DNA of 14,654 nucleotides from JANNRW01 sp031401815 (GTDB lineage Bacteria; Desulfobacterota; Desulfuromonadia; Geobacterales; DSM-12255). A program made the translations under genes and the position numbers. Every line of letters starts with the position of its first letter. The stretch's first letter is position 1. Below are positions 1-7,812 of the stretch, piece after piece. Where the stretch lies: NCBI GenBank assembly GCA_031401815.1, contig JANNRW010000238.1, positions 1-14,654 of the forward strand. The letters run 5' to 3'. The notes beneath the pieces were generated by a model that saw only the letters and a program-made list of their open reading frames with translations, was not told the DNA's origin and did not search any database.

Positions 1-1388
1 CGGGCATTGAAAACACCCCCTTTCCAGAGAGGGAGAAAAAAGTCCGGCCTGACAGATAGCAGATAATCAAAAATCGCGTACTCTGTACCTACAAAAGTCT
101 TTAGTCCGGGGTCGAGTACAAGTACGGGGCTGAGCCAGGAATGGTTAACGGTATTGGTCAGGTATGTTACTGAAGAATCATCATACAGACCGTTATCCAG
201 AGATATCTGCGCTTGAAGTTTCTCAAGAGTATTGGAATTAACTATAAACGCCTTCATATCAGCAAGCGGCATTGTAACCTGGAGTATGACTATCCCTTTT
301 TTACGGATAACCAGAGTGGTAATTTCAAAACCTGCAGGGGCATTTACTGCTGTAATCCCGGCAACTACCCCCATGCCATCGAGTTCGTTGGAATTGTAAC
401 GACCATTTTCATACTCTACAATCAGTTCACGATCCCCTTTTTTCCCGAGTCTGATGTTCTGGAATCCTTTAATCGCCAATCTATCCCTTAGCCTGGCAAG
501 GGAGAGTTGCGAACTCCCCTCCATACTTGTGACGTCTGATCGGGAATTCTGTTCGGATGTCGGCTCCCTCTGATTGCCTGTTTCTTTCAGACTTTCAGTT
601 GATATGTGATGAGCGGTTTCAAGCGGCAGGATGTTATGGTGATCAGACCCGAGTGGCAGCATCAAACCAAACCCGAATTCAGCCCCCCCTTGTTTGCTGT
701 TTACTGCCAACTTGATTGTCGCCTGAAAATTTACCGGGATGCCAATAATCTCGGGAGAGACCAGACGGAGACCCAGATTAGTTTCACGAGCATCGTACTC
801 ACCCAGCAGATAAAGCCATTCAAATGCTTTTGCCTCAACCCCTCCAAAAAGCCCTTTCATGCGGTCGGGGCCATTACCATAGCCTGCAGAAAAACGGAAT
901 TGACCAATTTCTTCGGTCACTACTCCGTAAATCGTACGAAGATGCTGCGCTCCGCCGCCAATGTCCTGTGCACCTATTGCAATGTTTGGGAAATACTCTC
1001 TCTCAGGGATGAACGGCACCCGAAGCTTGAAATTCCCGGACAGGTCGCGCATGAAGAAATTTGTCTCATGCGGTGCATAGCCCTCGGTAAGCCGCCCGCC
1101 AAACTCCAGCAGATCGAACATCCCTACGGAGAAGATATAGCTCTCCTCCCGTCTCAACCTGGAACGGAGACCATTTTCCTTCTGATCCGAGTAAAGGGTA
1201 TACAGATGCCCTTCCCGGGTCACTGAAGCATTGGGAGTATTCAGAATGCCGGTAAAACCTTGCAGGGACAAGGCATTGTGAAATCGTTCGCCCCGGCAGG
1301 CGTCAATCGGGAAGATGAGCATGAGAAAACATGCCGTGATCATGGAAATGCGGCAGGCAAGAGGGTAAACAGGTCTGAATCGGAGCAT
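1..1388 (-). CDS. YjbH-family exopolysaccharide outer-membrane protein, N-terminal part (runs off window)
   Basis: The frame is open from 1388 to the window edge (462 codons, no stop), so the C-terminal part is missing; full YjbH proteins are about 700 residues. A basic N-terminus and hydrophobic stretch (about residues 10-30) look like a Sec signal. The mature part opens with GFTGILNTPNA, the characteristic start of YjbH (DUF940) proteins, followed by alternating beta-rich segments, a GAQDIGGGAQ motif near residue 140, and a later segment with RELIVEYENGRYN. Family members sit in the outer membrane and are linked to exopolysaccharide secretion. Start choice: in-frame ATGs lie at 1400, 1394 and 1388; a GGAG six bases before the 1388 ATG favours that one. 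It is the last gene seen of a cluster with a lipoprotein and a glycosyltransferase upstream. The family call comes from motif recognition; the role in this organism is inferred. Confidence 0.75.
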   Translation of the reverse strand, partial: MLRFRPVYPLACRISMITACFLMLIFPIDACRGERFHNALSLQGFTGILNTPNASVTREGHLYTLYSDQKENGLRSRLRREESYIFSVGMFDLLEFGGRLTEGYAPHETNFFMRDLSGNFKLRVPFIPEREYFPNIAIGAQDIGGGAQHLRTIYGVVTEEIGQFRFSAGYGNGPDRMKGLFGGVEAKAFEWLYLLGEYDARETNLGLRLVSPEIIGIPVNFQATIKLAVNSKQGGAEFGFGLMLPLGSDHHNILPLETAHHISTESLKETGNQREPTSEQNSRSDVTSMEGSSQLSLARLRDRLAIKGFQNIRLGKKGDRELIVEYENGRYNSNELDGMGVVAGITAVNAPAGFEITTLVIRKKGIVILQVTMPLADMKAFIVNSNTLEKLQAQISLDNGLYDDSSVTYLTNTVNHSWLSPVLVLDPGLKTFVGTEYAIFDYLLSVRPDFFLPLWKGGVFNA

Positions 1389-1404
1389 GACCATCTCCAT
1401 AACA

Positions 1405-1438
1405 CTTAAAAACAAATGGGAGTCAGATCGACTCCCAT
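1405..1438 (-). terminator. Intrinsic terminator-like hairpin just before the YjbH gene (possible attenuator)
   Basis: A perfect 9-bp stem (ATGGGAGTC at 1416-1424, GACTCCCAT at 1430-1438) closes a 5-base loop. On the minus strand it is followed by TTGTTTTTAAG. It lies 27 bases after the lipoprotein stop and ends only about 17 bases before the YjbH start. No promoter fits between, so full termination here would silence the YjbH gene. An intra-operon attenuator is therefore plausible. Confidence 0.75.
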
Positions 1439-1465
1439 TCGGATATGACAATGATCTTTTTCCGG

Positions 1466-2164
1466 CTATGAACCACCTGTAGATCCGGTAGATCCTGTTA
1501 TTGGCACTACAGGCAATGTGCCGGTGAATAGATCCGCTCCCTGGGCAGCATTGGTGGCAGCTGTCGTCTGGGCCGGGGTCAGCCCGGTCGTAACGGCAGT
1601 TATGAGGGAAGCTGTTGTGACTGGAGTCACGCTGGTGGAAATTGCAGCTACGGATGTAATCAGAGAGCTGACTGTTGCGGGTGCGGATGAGTCCTGCTGC
1701 AACAAGGCCCCTATCATCTCATTGAGAACTACGGCAGCTCCATTCTGACTGTTTTTGACGCTCAAATCGGTATTAAGGTCAACCCCCAGCCTTGTCAGGG
1801 TTGCCAGGATTGCCGTCCTGTCCGCACTGTTGGCATTGGCAACAAGTGTGGAGAGCGGGGTAATCTGATTGATGCCGTCAGGCGCACTCATGGGGGGAGC
1901 CGCAAGGGGGGAGCCGGGTGTTCCGTCAGCATTCAGCGGAATGTAGGTTCCGCCTGTGGTGCGGTATGGGCCGGTACCTCTGAGAATGAAATAGCCGTTT
2001 ACGTCTGTAGTCCCGATCAGAGTCCCGGTCGAATCATAGACGCTCGCTCCGGAAACCGGGCCGTCGATAACCCTCCCCCTTAAAACTGAATGGTTACTGC
2101 CGCAAGCAGCAACTGCCAGAAACACCCCCAAAATTGCCGATATTGCCAAAATTCTTTTCAACAT
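1466..2164 (-). CDS. Predicted lipoprotein with carboxypeptidase-regulatory-like N-terminal module
   Basis: The product has 232 residues. A lipoprotein signal is clear: MLKR, a hydrophobic run, then lipobox VAAC with Cys21 as the acylated residue, so it is probably anchored to the inner or outer membrane. Residues 28-62 (LRGRVIDGPVSGASVYD through TTDVNGYFIL) resemble the small beta-sandwich found in carboxypeptidase-regulatory-like repeats. An ITPLSTLV segment at 101-108 is common in large secreted bacterial proteins that carry this module. The rest is Ala/Thr/Ser-rich, predicted helical, ending in a Gly/Ser/Thr tail. Start choice: an ATG at 2209 overlaps the upstream stop (ATGA), but AAGGAGG lies six bases before the 2164 ATG and only that start puts the signal at the N-terminus. 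Its place between a glycosyltransferase and a YjbH gene suggests a role in polysaccharide export or assembly. No specific function is recognised. Confidence 0.75.
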   Translation of the reverse strand: MLKRILAISAILGVFLAVAACGSNHSVLRGRVIDGPVSGASVYDSTGTLIGTTDVNGYFILRGTGPYRTTGGTYIPLNADGTPGSPLAAPPMSAPDGINQITPLSTLVANANSADRTAILATLTRLGVDLNTDLSVKNSQNGAAVVLNEMIGALLQQDSSAPATVSSLITSVAAISTSVTPVTTASLITAVTTGLTPAQTTAATNAAQGADLFTGTLPVVPITGSTGSTGGS

Positions 2165-2205
2165 GTTGGACCTCCTTGTAGTTCCAAAGATTGTTGTGGA
2201 TAACC

Positions 2206-3348
2206 TCATGCTGCACTCCCTGTCTGGACAAATGTTCCCGTTTCAGCAACGCTTGACTGCTGACGTAAAAAGGTCTCGAAGTAGGTATCAGTGATATACT
2301 CCCAACTATATGCGCTTTTGATACGATCTTGAGCCATCTTCCTTATCTGTCTGAGCTGCTCCGGCTGACAGGATTCAACTGCCCGGATGCTCTGTACAAG
2401 ATCCTGCTCCTTCAGAAAATAGCTGGCTGCTGCTCCTGCAACTTCCCGGTTGAAAATATTGTCATGAGCAATAACGAGATTTCCGCATCCGAGAGCTTCC
2501 AGAAGCGACGGGTTTGTGCCTCCCACTGTATGCCCATGGAAGTAAGCCTTTGAATGATACCTCAAGCTCTGCAGTTTCCTTTTATCGTATACCGGACCGA
2601 TAAAACGGATTCTGCCGTCATTCAACTGCAACAGGCTTTTCACATAGTTCGTTGGAGGATCGACGCTGCCGACTATGACAAGAGGGTTTTTGCTCCCGGA
2701 CTGAAGGTAGCCTTTCACAATTTCTCCTACCGAATTCTCAGGCTCCACTCTGCAGACCGACAGATAATAGTTGCCGGATGTTACCTGCCATTCCGCCAGC
2801 AAACCTGCATCCGGCACAACATCTATGACGGGCGCGCCGTACGGAATTACACTGATTGGCGGGTGATGGAGATGGCGGGATTGCAGATGCCGGAGTATCC
2901 CTTGAGCATCGGCAATAACCCGATTGGGAGTCCACATGGCTGCGCTTTCCATAATCTTGAACCAGATTTTCGCCAACCTGCCCCACTTTGCCCTGGCCCA
3001 CTCCACACCATCCATATTTATCCAGACCTGGCTTCCCCATAACCTGGGGATAAAACAGAAAATACTCGTGCCGTAACCCAGCATGTAGACAACATCAAAA
3101 CTATTGCGGCAATGCCAGAGACATCGAAGGTCGAAGATGATCGTAGAGAGTGGCCCGAGTCGGGGAGCAGGGATATGAACCAGGTGGACTCCAAGGTAGT
3201 AGTCGTCCATTGAGATCCCTTCCCTCTCGCAATAGACTGTTACTTCCGCCCCCCTTCGTACCAAACCTGTCGAAAGTTCCTCGGCAAAAGTCTCAAATCC
3301 GCCGTAACGAGCAGGTATGCCACGAGTCCCAAGTATAGCCAGTCTCAT
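2206..3348 (-). CDS. Glycosyltransferase, GT4-like with DUF1972 N-terminal domain (rhamnosyltransferase-like)
   Basis: The product has 380 residues and a GT-B architecture. The N-terminal domain starts MRLAILGTRGIPARYGGFET, the signature of the DUF1972 family, which includes rhamnosyltransferases of capsule and exopolysaccharide pathways. It also contains DGVEWARAKWG (113-123). The C-terminal domain has CRVEPEN (199-205) and GGTNPSLLEALGCGN (276-290), the nucleotide-sugar binding region with the family glutamate at 284. It probably moves a sugar from an NDP-sugar to a lipid-linked acceptor at the cytoplasmic face; donor and acceptor cannot be read from the sequence. Start choice: an ATG at 3372 would add eight residues, but AAAGGAG lies five bases before the 3348 ATG and the family begins there. 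The gene leads the cluster with the lipoprotein (41-base gap) and YjbH. Confidence 0.88.
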   Translation of the reverse strand: MRLAILGTRGIPARYGGFETFAEELSTGLVRRGAEVTVYCEREGISMDDYYLGVHLVHIPAPRLGPLSTIIFDLRCLWHCRNSFDVVYMLGYGTSIFCFIPRLWGSQVWINMDGVEWARAKWGRLAKIWFKIMESAAMWTPNRVIADAQGILRHLQSRHLHHPPISVIPYGAPVIDVVPDAGLLAEWQVTSGNYYLSVCRVEPENSVGEIVKGYLQSGSKNPLVIVGSVDPPTNYVKSLLQLNDGRIRFIGPVYDKRKLQSLRYHSKAYFHGHTVGGTNPSLLEALGCGNLVIAHDNIFNREVAGAAASYFLKEQDLVQSIRAVESCQPEQLRQIRKMAQDRIKSAYSWEYITDTYFETFLRQQSSVAETGTFVQTGSAA

Positions 3349-3413
3349 TTCTGCTCCTTTTAGTTTATGCATTCAAACAGGGATGATCAGACGTAGAACT
3401 TGATCAGGTTCAG

Positions 3414-3419
3414 ATTATA
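3414..3419 (-). promoter_or_regulatory. Candidate -10 box for the exopolysaccharide cluster
   Basis: A perfect TATAAT on the minus strand lies 66 bases before the glycosyltransferase start. No convincing -35 hexamer is found at 15-18 bases upstream, so this is a weak call, supported mainly by the roughly 0.9 kb upstream that lacks an intact minus-strand gene. Confidence 0.25.
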
Positions 3420-3655
3420 ATATCAGTCTGCCAAGGTCACAGAGTTGGGTGGATGTCTGTATTTGCGCTCGGATGTTCAGAAAGGAACAGATAGGGTTTT
3501 CAGGAAAAGAAAATGCGATTTTGTCTTACGGTGAAGAGGAGATTCAAGAGATGAATCTGCTTGTATTTGTCGTGCTCAAAATGAGCTCCAAATATCAATG
3601 TGAAGATATTTGGCGTCTATTCTGAATGAAATTTCATTGAGAGTGGAATATGTAA

Positions 3656-3865
3656 TTCGAGCAATGCCTGGTATATTATTTCTGGCGCACCTACGCGGGA
3701 CAGGAAATCGACTATCTGGAGGAACGGGACGGTTCCCTGTTCGCCTTCGAGTTCAAATGGTCTGAAAACCGCCGGGCAAACCCGCCGAAGAGTTGGTGCG
3801 AGGCTTACCCGCAAACTTCCTGGCAAAAAGTGACACCGGAGAATTATCTTGATTTTGTCTGGTAG
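3656..3865 (+). pseudogene. 3' remnant of a DUF4143-type AAA ATPase gene
   Basis: This is the only plus-strand coding trace in the window. The frame is open for 69 codons to TAG at 3863-3865, with a stop (TAA, 3653-3655) directly upstream and no plausible start. The peptide contains YYFWRTYAGQEIDYLEERDG, FAFEFKW, a PPKSWCEAYP segment and a PENYLDFVW end, which matches the C-terminus of DUF4143-containing ATPases (about 370-400 residues when complete). The P-loop ATPase domain and most of DUF4143 are absent; I found nothing matching in the preceding 200 bases in any plus frame. It is non-functional as it stands. Confidence 0.8.
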
Positions 3866-4251
3866 TAGGAGCGGTAGTTTGCCGGTTTTTTGGGCTGCGG
3901 GGATTTAAGAAACAGCAAAGGTGGCTGATTGGCCGTCTTGAAAGTTTAGGTGGAGGATTCATCCATATTTGCGCATAGCAATATCAAGTAGTTAGCAACG
4001 TTAGTTGACAAATAAACAGCGTCCCTGTCGCCCTCCCGGTAATGCGGCTTTTATCATCATGTATTCAGCCCGCCTGGTCATCACGCACCTCATTACATAA
4101 ATTCACGCTCACATTATAACGGTGGCTAATTAGTGCCAATATATTTGATGGGATGAGCAGATCTTCTGAAAGATATTATTCAAACGACGGCGCGAGGGGT
4201 GGCAATCAGACTTTTACCGCTAATGGGAAGAACAGGGAAAACAAGGATGGT

Positions 4252-4287
4252 GAAAAATTTAAAGGCCGACAGCAATTGTCGGCCTTT
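4252..4287 (-). terminator. Intrinsic terminator after tRNA-Gly
   Basis: A perfect 11-bp stem (AAAGGCCGACA at 4261-4271, TGTCGGCCTTT at 4277-4287) has a 5-base loop. On the minus strand a TAAATTTTTC tract follows. It lies 9 bases past the tRNA CCA end and probably ends the gltX-tRNA transcript. The symmetric A/T flanks could also stop plus-strand transcription. Confidence 0.9.
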
Positions 4288-4296
4288 ATTAGCATT

Positions 4297-4371
<75 letters not shown>

Positions 4372-4426
4372 GATGGAGTATGCTTTTTACCGCAGAGGAG
4401 CCCTGTTTGTCAATCGATTTCTGGTT

Positions 4427-5833
4427 CTATACCCCGCTGAAACGGGCGATGGCAACTTCCAGGCGACGGCAGATCTCCTCCTTCCCCAGGACCTCCATCA
4501 CTTCGTAGATGCTCGGTGAAACAGTGCCTCCGGAGAGGGCAATCCTGACTGCCGGGCCGATCTGTCCCATCTTGATCCCCAGACCGCTGCAGACATGCTT
4601 GAATACAGCCTCTATGGGATCATGGGTAAAGTCGGGCGCGTCTGAAAGTGCTGCGACGAGTTGCCTGAGATAGTCTGAAGTCTCGGGTTTAACATGTTTC
4701 GCCACCGCCTCTTCGTCATATGTCAGTTCAGGGGTGTAGTAGAACAGTGCCCCGTCAGCCATCTCCAGCATGGTTTTGGAGCGCTCCTGCAATGTCTTTA
4801 TGACCGCTGACAGAGGCGGCCCACCAACTGCCGGGTCTACCCCCCGCTCAGACAGAAATGGCAAGAGCAGTCCTGCGAGTCGGTCAGTGTTGCCGGTTTT
4901 GATATAGTGTGCATTAAGCCAGAGGAGCTTGTCCGGATTGAATACCCCGGCAGATTTGCCAACCGCCTCGATGGTAAACTTCTCGATCAGCTCCTCTTTG
5001 CTGAAGATCTCATCATCACCATGGCTCCAGCCAAGACGAACAAGATAATTGACCATTGCTTCAGGGAGAAGCCCCATATCCCGGTAAGCCATGACACTGG
5101 TCGCACCGTGTCGCTTGGAGAGACGGGTCTTGTCGGCTCCGAGGATCATCGGTACGTGGGCAAACTGCGGCACCGGATAGCCGAGCGCCTCGTAAAGAAG
5201 AATCTGGCGTGGGGTATTGTTGATGTGGTCATCACCTCGAATTACTGTCGTAATCCCCATGCTGGCGTCATCAATCACAACAACGAAGTTGTATATGGGT
5301 GTGCCGTCCGTACGCTGGATGATCAGGTCATCCAGCTCCTCGTTATTGAACGATATCGACCCCTTGATCAGATCATTAAAAGCAGTGACGCCGTCCTCCG
5401 GAGACTTGAAACGGACAACAAAAGGCGCATCCCCCCGCTCATCAGAAAGGGAGCGGCAGGTGCCGTCATATTTGGGCTTTCGCCCTTCAGCAAGTGCCTT
5501 TTCCCGCTTTGCCTCAAGCTCTTCGGCAGTGCAGTAGCATCTGTAGGCCTTCCCTTCAGCCAGAAGCTTGTCAACATGTTCCCGGTAAAGGGGGAAATTG
5601 TCTGATTGATAATATGGCCCTTCATCCCAATCAAGGCCAAGCCACTCCATCCCCTGTAGAATAGCATCTACAGACTCCTGTGTTGATCTCGCAACATCAG
5701 TATCCTCGATCCTGAGGATAAAAATGCCACCGCTCTTTTTGGCAAGCAGCCAGTTAAAGAGGGCTGTACGTGCACCTCCAATATGAAGATACCCTGTAGG
5801 GCTCGGAGCAAATCTCAGGCGAATCTGGGACAT
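4427..5833 (-). CDS. gltX: Glutamyl-tRNA synthetase
   Basis: The product has 468 residues, the normal bacterial length. It is a class I synthetase that charges tRNA with glutamate in the cytoplasm, and the charged tRNA also feeds tetrapyrrole synthesis. The HIGH-type motif is PSPTGYLHIGG (10-20), with RIEDTD at 41-46, and the KMSKS-type motif is RLSKR (237-241). The C-terminal anticodon-binding helical domain is present. A zinc-type insertion has C99-x-C101 and Y122-x3-C126; the E. coli fourth ligand (His after the third Cys) is Ser128 here, so the site resembles the CxC...YxxxC set of Glu-Q synthetases. AAGGAG (5840-5845) lies six bases before the ATG. The start of transcription is unclear because a heptamer repeat element fills the upstream gap. 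tRNA-Gly follows. I cannot tell from sequence whether it is discriminating or non-discriminating for tRNA-Gln. Confidence 0.97.
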   Translation of the reverse strand: MSQIRLRFAPSPTGYLHIGGARTALFNWLLAKKSGGIFILRIEDTDVARSTQESVDAILQGMEWLGLDWDEGPYYQSDNFPLYREHVDKLLAEGKAYRCYCTAEELEAKREKALAEGRKPKYDGTCRSLSDERGDAPFVVRFKSPEDGVTAFNDLIKGSISFNNEELDDLIIQRTDGTPIYNFVVVIDDASMGITTVIRGDDHINNTPRQILLYEALGYPVPQFAHVPMILGADKTRLSKRHGATSVMAYRDMGLLPEAMVNYLVRLGWSHGDDEIFSKEELIEKFTIEAVGKSAGVFNPDKLLWLNAHYIKTGNTDRLAGLLLPFLSERGVDPAVGGPPLSAVIKTLQERSKTMLEMADGALFYYTPELTYDEEAVAKHVKPETSDYLRQLVAALSDAPDFTHDPIEAVFKHVCSGLGIKMGQIGPAVRIALSGGTVSPSIYEVMEVLGKEEICRRLEVAIARFSGV

Positions 5834-5853
5834 CTGGAACTCCTTGGGTTGGT

Positions 5854-6028
5854 AGGCTCTAGGCTCGGGGCTCAGGGCTCGGGGCTCGGGGCTCGGGGCT
5901 CGGGGCTAATAATGAAATATTTGCGCGGTATATTCTACAAGTTTAATATTCTTGAACTCGGTATTTGTTCAATGCTTTTCCTGACACTCTTCAGCCCTGA
6001 GCCTAGAGCCCTGAGCCTAGAGCCCTGA
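5854..6028. repeat. Inverted heptamer-array element between yacG and gltX
   Basis: The left arm (5854-5907) has seven and a half units of a 7-base repeat, consensus GGGCTCG on the plus strand. The right arm (5993-6028) has five units of the complement, alternating GCCCTGA and GCCTAGA. The arms are inverted: 5854-5886 and the complement of 5993-6025 agree at 28 of 33 positions, so either strand can fold into a long hairpin around an AT-rich core of about 85 bases. The left arm has six runs of 3-4 G separated by 3-4 bases (5867-5905), which meets the G-quadruplex pattern. It starts four bases after the yacG stop and ends eight bases before the gltX ribosome binding site. Confidence 0.9.
5943..5972 (-). 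promoter_or_regulatory. Weak candidate promoter for gltX inside the repeat-element core
   Basis: TTGAAC (5972-5967) and TATTAA (5948-5943) are 18 bases apart on the minus strand, each matching four of six consensus bases. It is the best candidate I see in the AT-rich core, but weak. gltX could equally be read through from yacG. Confidence 0.2.
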
Positions 6029-6032
6029 GACC

Positions 6033-6194
6033 TCAACCTGCAGACTCTTCAGGCAGAGGTACTTTTTCACCCGGCACTGCGTAATCTCCTGATGCCCATC
6101 GGCCCAGGTCAATCATGCGACAGCGATCGGAACAGAAAGGCTGCGACGGATTGTCCTTCCATTCAGTATCTTTGCGGCATATTGGACATTTCAT
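6033..6194 (-). CDS. yacG: DNA gyrase inhibitor YacG, zinc-binding
   Basis: The product has 53 residues, typical of the family. It has C3-P-I-C6 and FC21-SDRC25, a four-Cys zinc site, followed by the family signature D29-L-G-R-W33 and an acidic tail. In E. coli YacG binds GyrB and blocks DNA binding by gyrase. A longer frame begins at 6320, but those extra 42 residues overlap the end of the upstream gene and lack family resemblance. AAGGA lies seven bases before the 6194 ATG. It is the last gene of the M29-YciO-membrane protein-NERD-YacG run, 16 bases after the NERD gene stop. Confidence 0.93.
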   Translation of the reverse strand: MKCPICRKDTEWKDNPSQPFCSDRCRMIDLGRWASGDYAVPGEKVPLPEESAG

Positions 6195-6210
6195 CTCAGT
6201 ATCCTTTTCA

Positions 6211-7812
6211 TCACGGTGCAACCTTTCTGCCTCTAAGCATATCTTCAACCTGCATGACTGTTGGGCGAACCGGGTTTTTTGATGCCTGGAAGCGTCTGGC
6301 TTCTGCAAAAATGCTTTCAATAAGAGCAGGGAGTCTCCCTATGGTTGTGACCCGGTAGAATTTTCCGAGATGCTCTCCTATACGGGAGATATCAGCTTCA
6401 TCCGGAAAGACGATTATGCCGAATATCTGAAAAGTCCATCTACTCCTCTGCTTCAGGATCTTCATCAGGCTCATTGCATATTCATTGAGCTGATGATAAG
6501 GGTTCTCACCCCAGAGAGATTCGATTTTTTTGCGCTGACTGCCACTGCTTATCCAGATATCATTGAGAAAATCCCCTGGGGACTCGATAACTCCGACATA
6601 GTATTTAGCCTCCAGAATTATAAGTGCATCCTGATTGATCAGAATCAAATCAGTAAACTGACGGTAATTTCGGCCAGGTGCCACGTCAAAATTGATAAGT
6701 ACTCGCCAGTCCCCTTTTTGAAACTGAGGTGCGCCGGAAACAGTATCAAATATCTTCTGCTCGAATTGATTTGAAAACTGTGGCCTTACAGCAGCTTCCA
6801 GCTCTTTGTAGTTTGACTCCCGCCGTGTATCTGTTGATGATTCGAACTGCTCGATCTTCTCCTGTAGGCGCTCTATCTCTTCCCGTGTCTTTTTCAGCTC
6901 GACTTCCAGATTAATAGCGCTTTCATGCTGCGCTACCTCCATTTCATAAATAATCTGCTCAGCCAGCTCGCGATACTCTTCATCATTCTGCACTTTTTGC
7001 TCAAGTAACCTGATTTTCTTTATATGCTCCTCAAACTGCATCTCTGAATTACGACTCATCCTGGTAAGCTGGGAATCCTTTTCAGAGAGCTGTTTCAGAT
7101 ACCCGTCTACTGAACGCCTCAGTTCGCTCTCCCTCTGAAGCAGGATCTGATTCTGCCTGCGCCTGGACATCAGGTACAGTTCAGTACAAAAGGAGATGAT
7201 CACCCCCCCGAATAATAAGGTGAGAGCAGTTCTCAGATAAATCCGCCACGCCCCCCTGTTATCGAAGGGTGTAGATAACCAGTTAAGATAATCATCACTG
7301 AAACTGTGCGGCATATTGCTTATTACATACAATCGGCCGATTATCTCGCCGGGCATACGGCTCGAAGCTGGCTCTCTTTTGTTAGTAGCAACAAGCTTTG
7401 GCAACCTCCGCAGTACAGCAAAAGAGCCGCTGGTAAGGTCTGCCGTGGTAGGTGTAATTAACCAGGGGAGAGAAGGATCTGATGAATAGATCATTCTCTG
7501 TTCAGGACAGTTGCGCTGCTCGGATTTACAGTCTGTTATCACAAATCCGAACAGCCCGAAACTTGCATCAAGCACATCCTTTACAGCAGCGTCATTACCC
7601 TGATCAAGAAAAAAATTAAGTTTGATGGTCATCTGGTCAGCAAGGGTTTTCAGGTCAGCAGTATGCAGGCTGAAAAGTTTCTTCCCGTAAAATTCCTTGT
7701 ATGTGTCACGATTTGACAGAGTGGCCAAAGTGAGTGAAATAGCAAGGATTAGCAGCAATCTTGCAATAATCAGTGCCTTGACACGGTATCGGAGTGATCT
7801 GAATAACCTCAT
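6211..7812 (-). CDS. Membrane protein with periplasmic sensor-like region, coiled coil and NERD nuclease-like domain
   Basis: The product has 533 residues. Its order is: a basic N-terminus; TM1 (about 12-31); a region of about 160 residues, predicted periplasmic, with C95 and C102 that could form a disulfide; TM2 (about 192-212) followed by a basic SRRRQ stop-transfer; a charged coiled coil (about 217-325); and a NERD-like domain (about 345-500). The NERD call rests on FEQKIFD (350-356), TDLILI (387-392), ILEAKYYVGVI (399-409) and NPYHQL (437-442). These give the PD-(D/E)XK-like set E351, D388, E401-x-K403 and Q441. NERD domains are related to restriction and Holliday-junction-type nucleases; activity here is not shown. 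The size and position of the outer region suggest a Cache-like sensor, but I recognise no named domain in it. The start overlaps the upstream stop (ATGA), implying translational coupling. yacG follows by 16 bases. Function is unknown. Confidence 0.8.
   Translation of the reverse strand: MRLFRSLRYRVKALIIARLLLILAISLTLATLSNRDTYKEFYGKKLFSLHTADLKTLADQMTIKLNFFLDQGNDAAVKDVLDASFGLFGFVITDCKSEQRNCPEQRMIYSSDPSLPWLITPTTADLTSGSFAVLRRLPKLVATNKREPASSRMPGEIIGRLYVISNMPHSFSDDYLNWLSTPFDNRGAWRIYLRTALTLLFGGVIISFCTELYLMSRRRQNQILLQRESELRRSVDGYLKQLSEKDSQLTRMSRNSEMQFEEHIKKIRLLEQKVQNDEEYRELAEQIIYEMEVAQHESAINLEVELKKTREEIERLQEKIEQFESSTDTRRESNYKELEAAVRPQFSNQFEQKIFDTVSGAPQFQKGDWRVLINFDVAPGRNYRQFTDLILINQDALIILEAKYYVGVIESPGDFLNDIWISSGSQRKKIESLWGENPYHQLNEYAMSLMKILKQRSRWTFQIFGIIVFPDEADISRIGEHLGKFYRVTTIGRLPALIESIFAEARRFQASKNPVRPTVMQVEDMLRGRKVAP

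Larger units (their letters stand above)
3349..4251. other. Gene-poor interval between tRNA-Gly and the exopolysaccharide cluster
   Basis: Apart from the DUF4143 remnant and a candidate -10 box, I see no intact gene, RNA or repeat here. Short minus-strand frames at 3617-3962 are shadows of the remnant. The composition and stop density from 3866 to 4250 look non-coding. Confidence 0.6.

Noticed and set aside
213..1226. Plus-strand reading frames of 92 and 206 codons
   Set aside because: They lie opposite the continuous YjbH-family frame, which has a signal peptide, family motifs and a ribosome binding site; the plus frames show no recognisable protein.
2165..2209. Upstream ATG (2209) as lipoprotein start
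   Set aside because: It overlaps the upstream stop neatly but would bury the signal peptide 15 residues in; AAGGAGG precedes the 2164 ATG.
3617..3962. Two minus-strand frames of 69 codons each
   Set aside because: They are shadows of the DUF4143 remnant, which matches a known family on the plus strand.
5783..6028. Plus-strand 81-codon frame rich in GSGLGARGSGL and ending SPEPRALSLEP
   Set aside because: It is a translation of the heptamer arrays and part of gltX; no ribosome binding site and no independent support.
6195..6320. 42-residue N-terminal extension of YacG
   Set aside because: It overlaps the 3' end of the NERD gene, has no family similarity, and the 6194 ATG has its own ribosome binding site.
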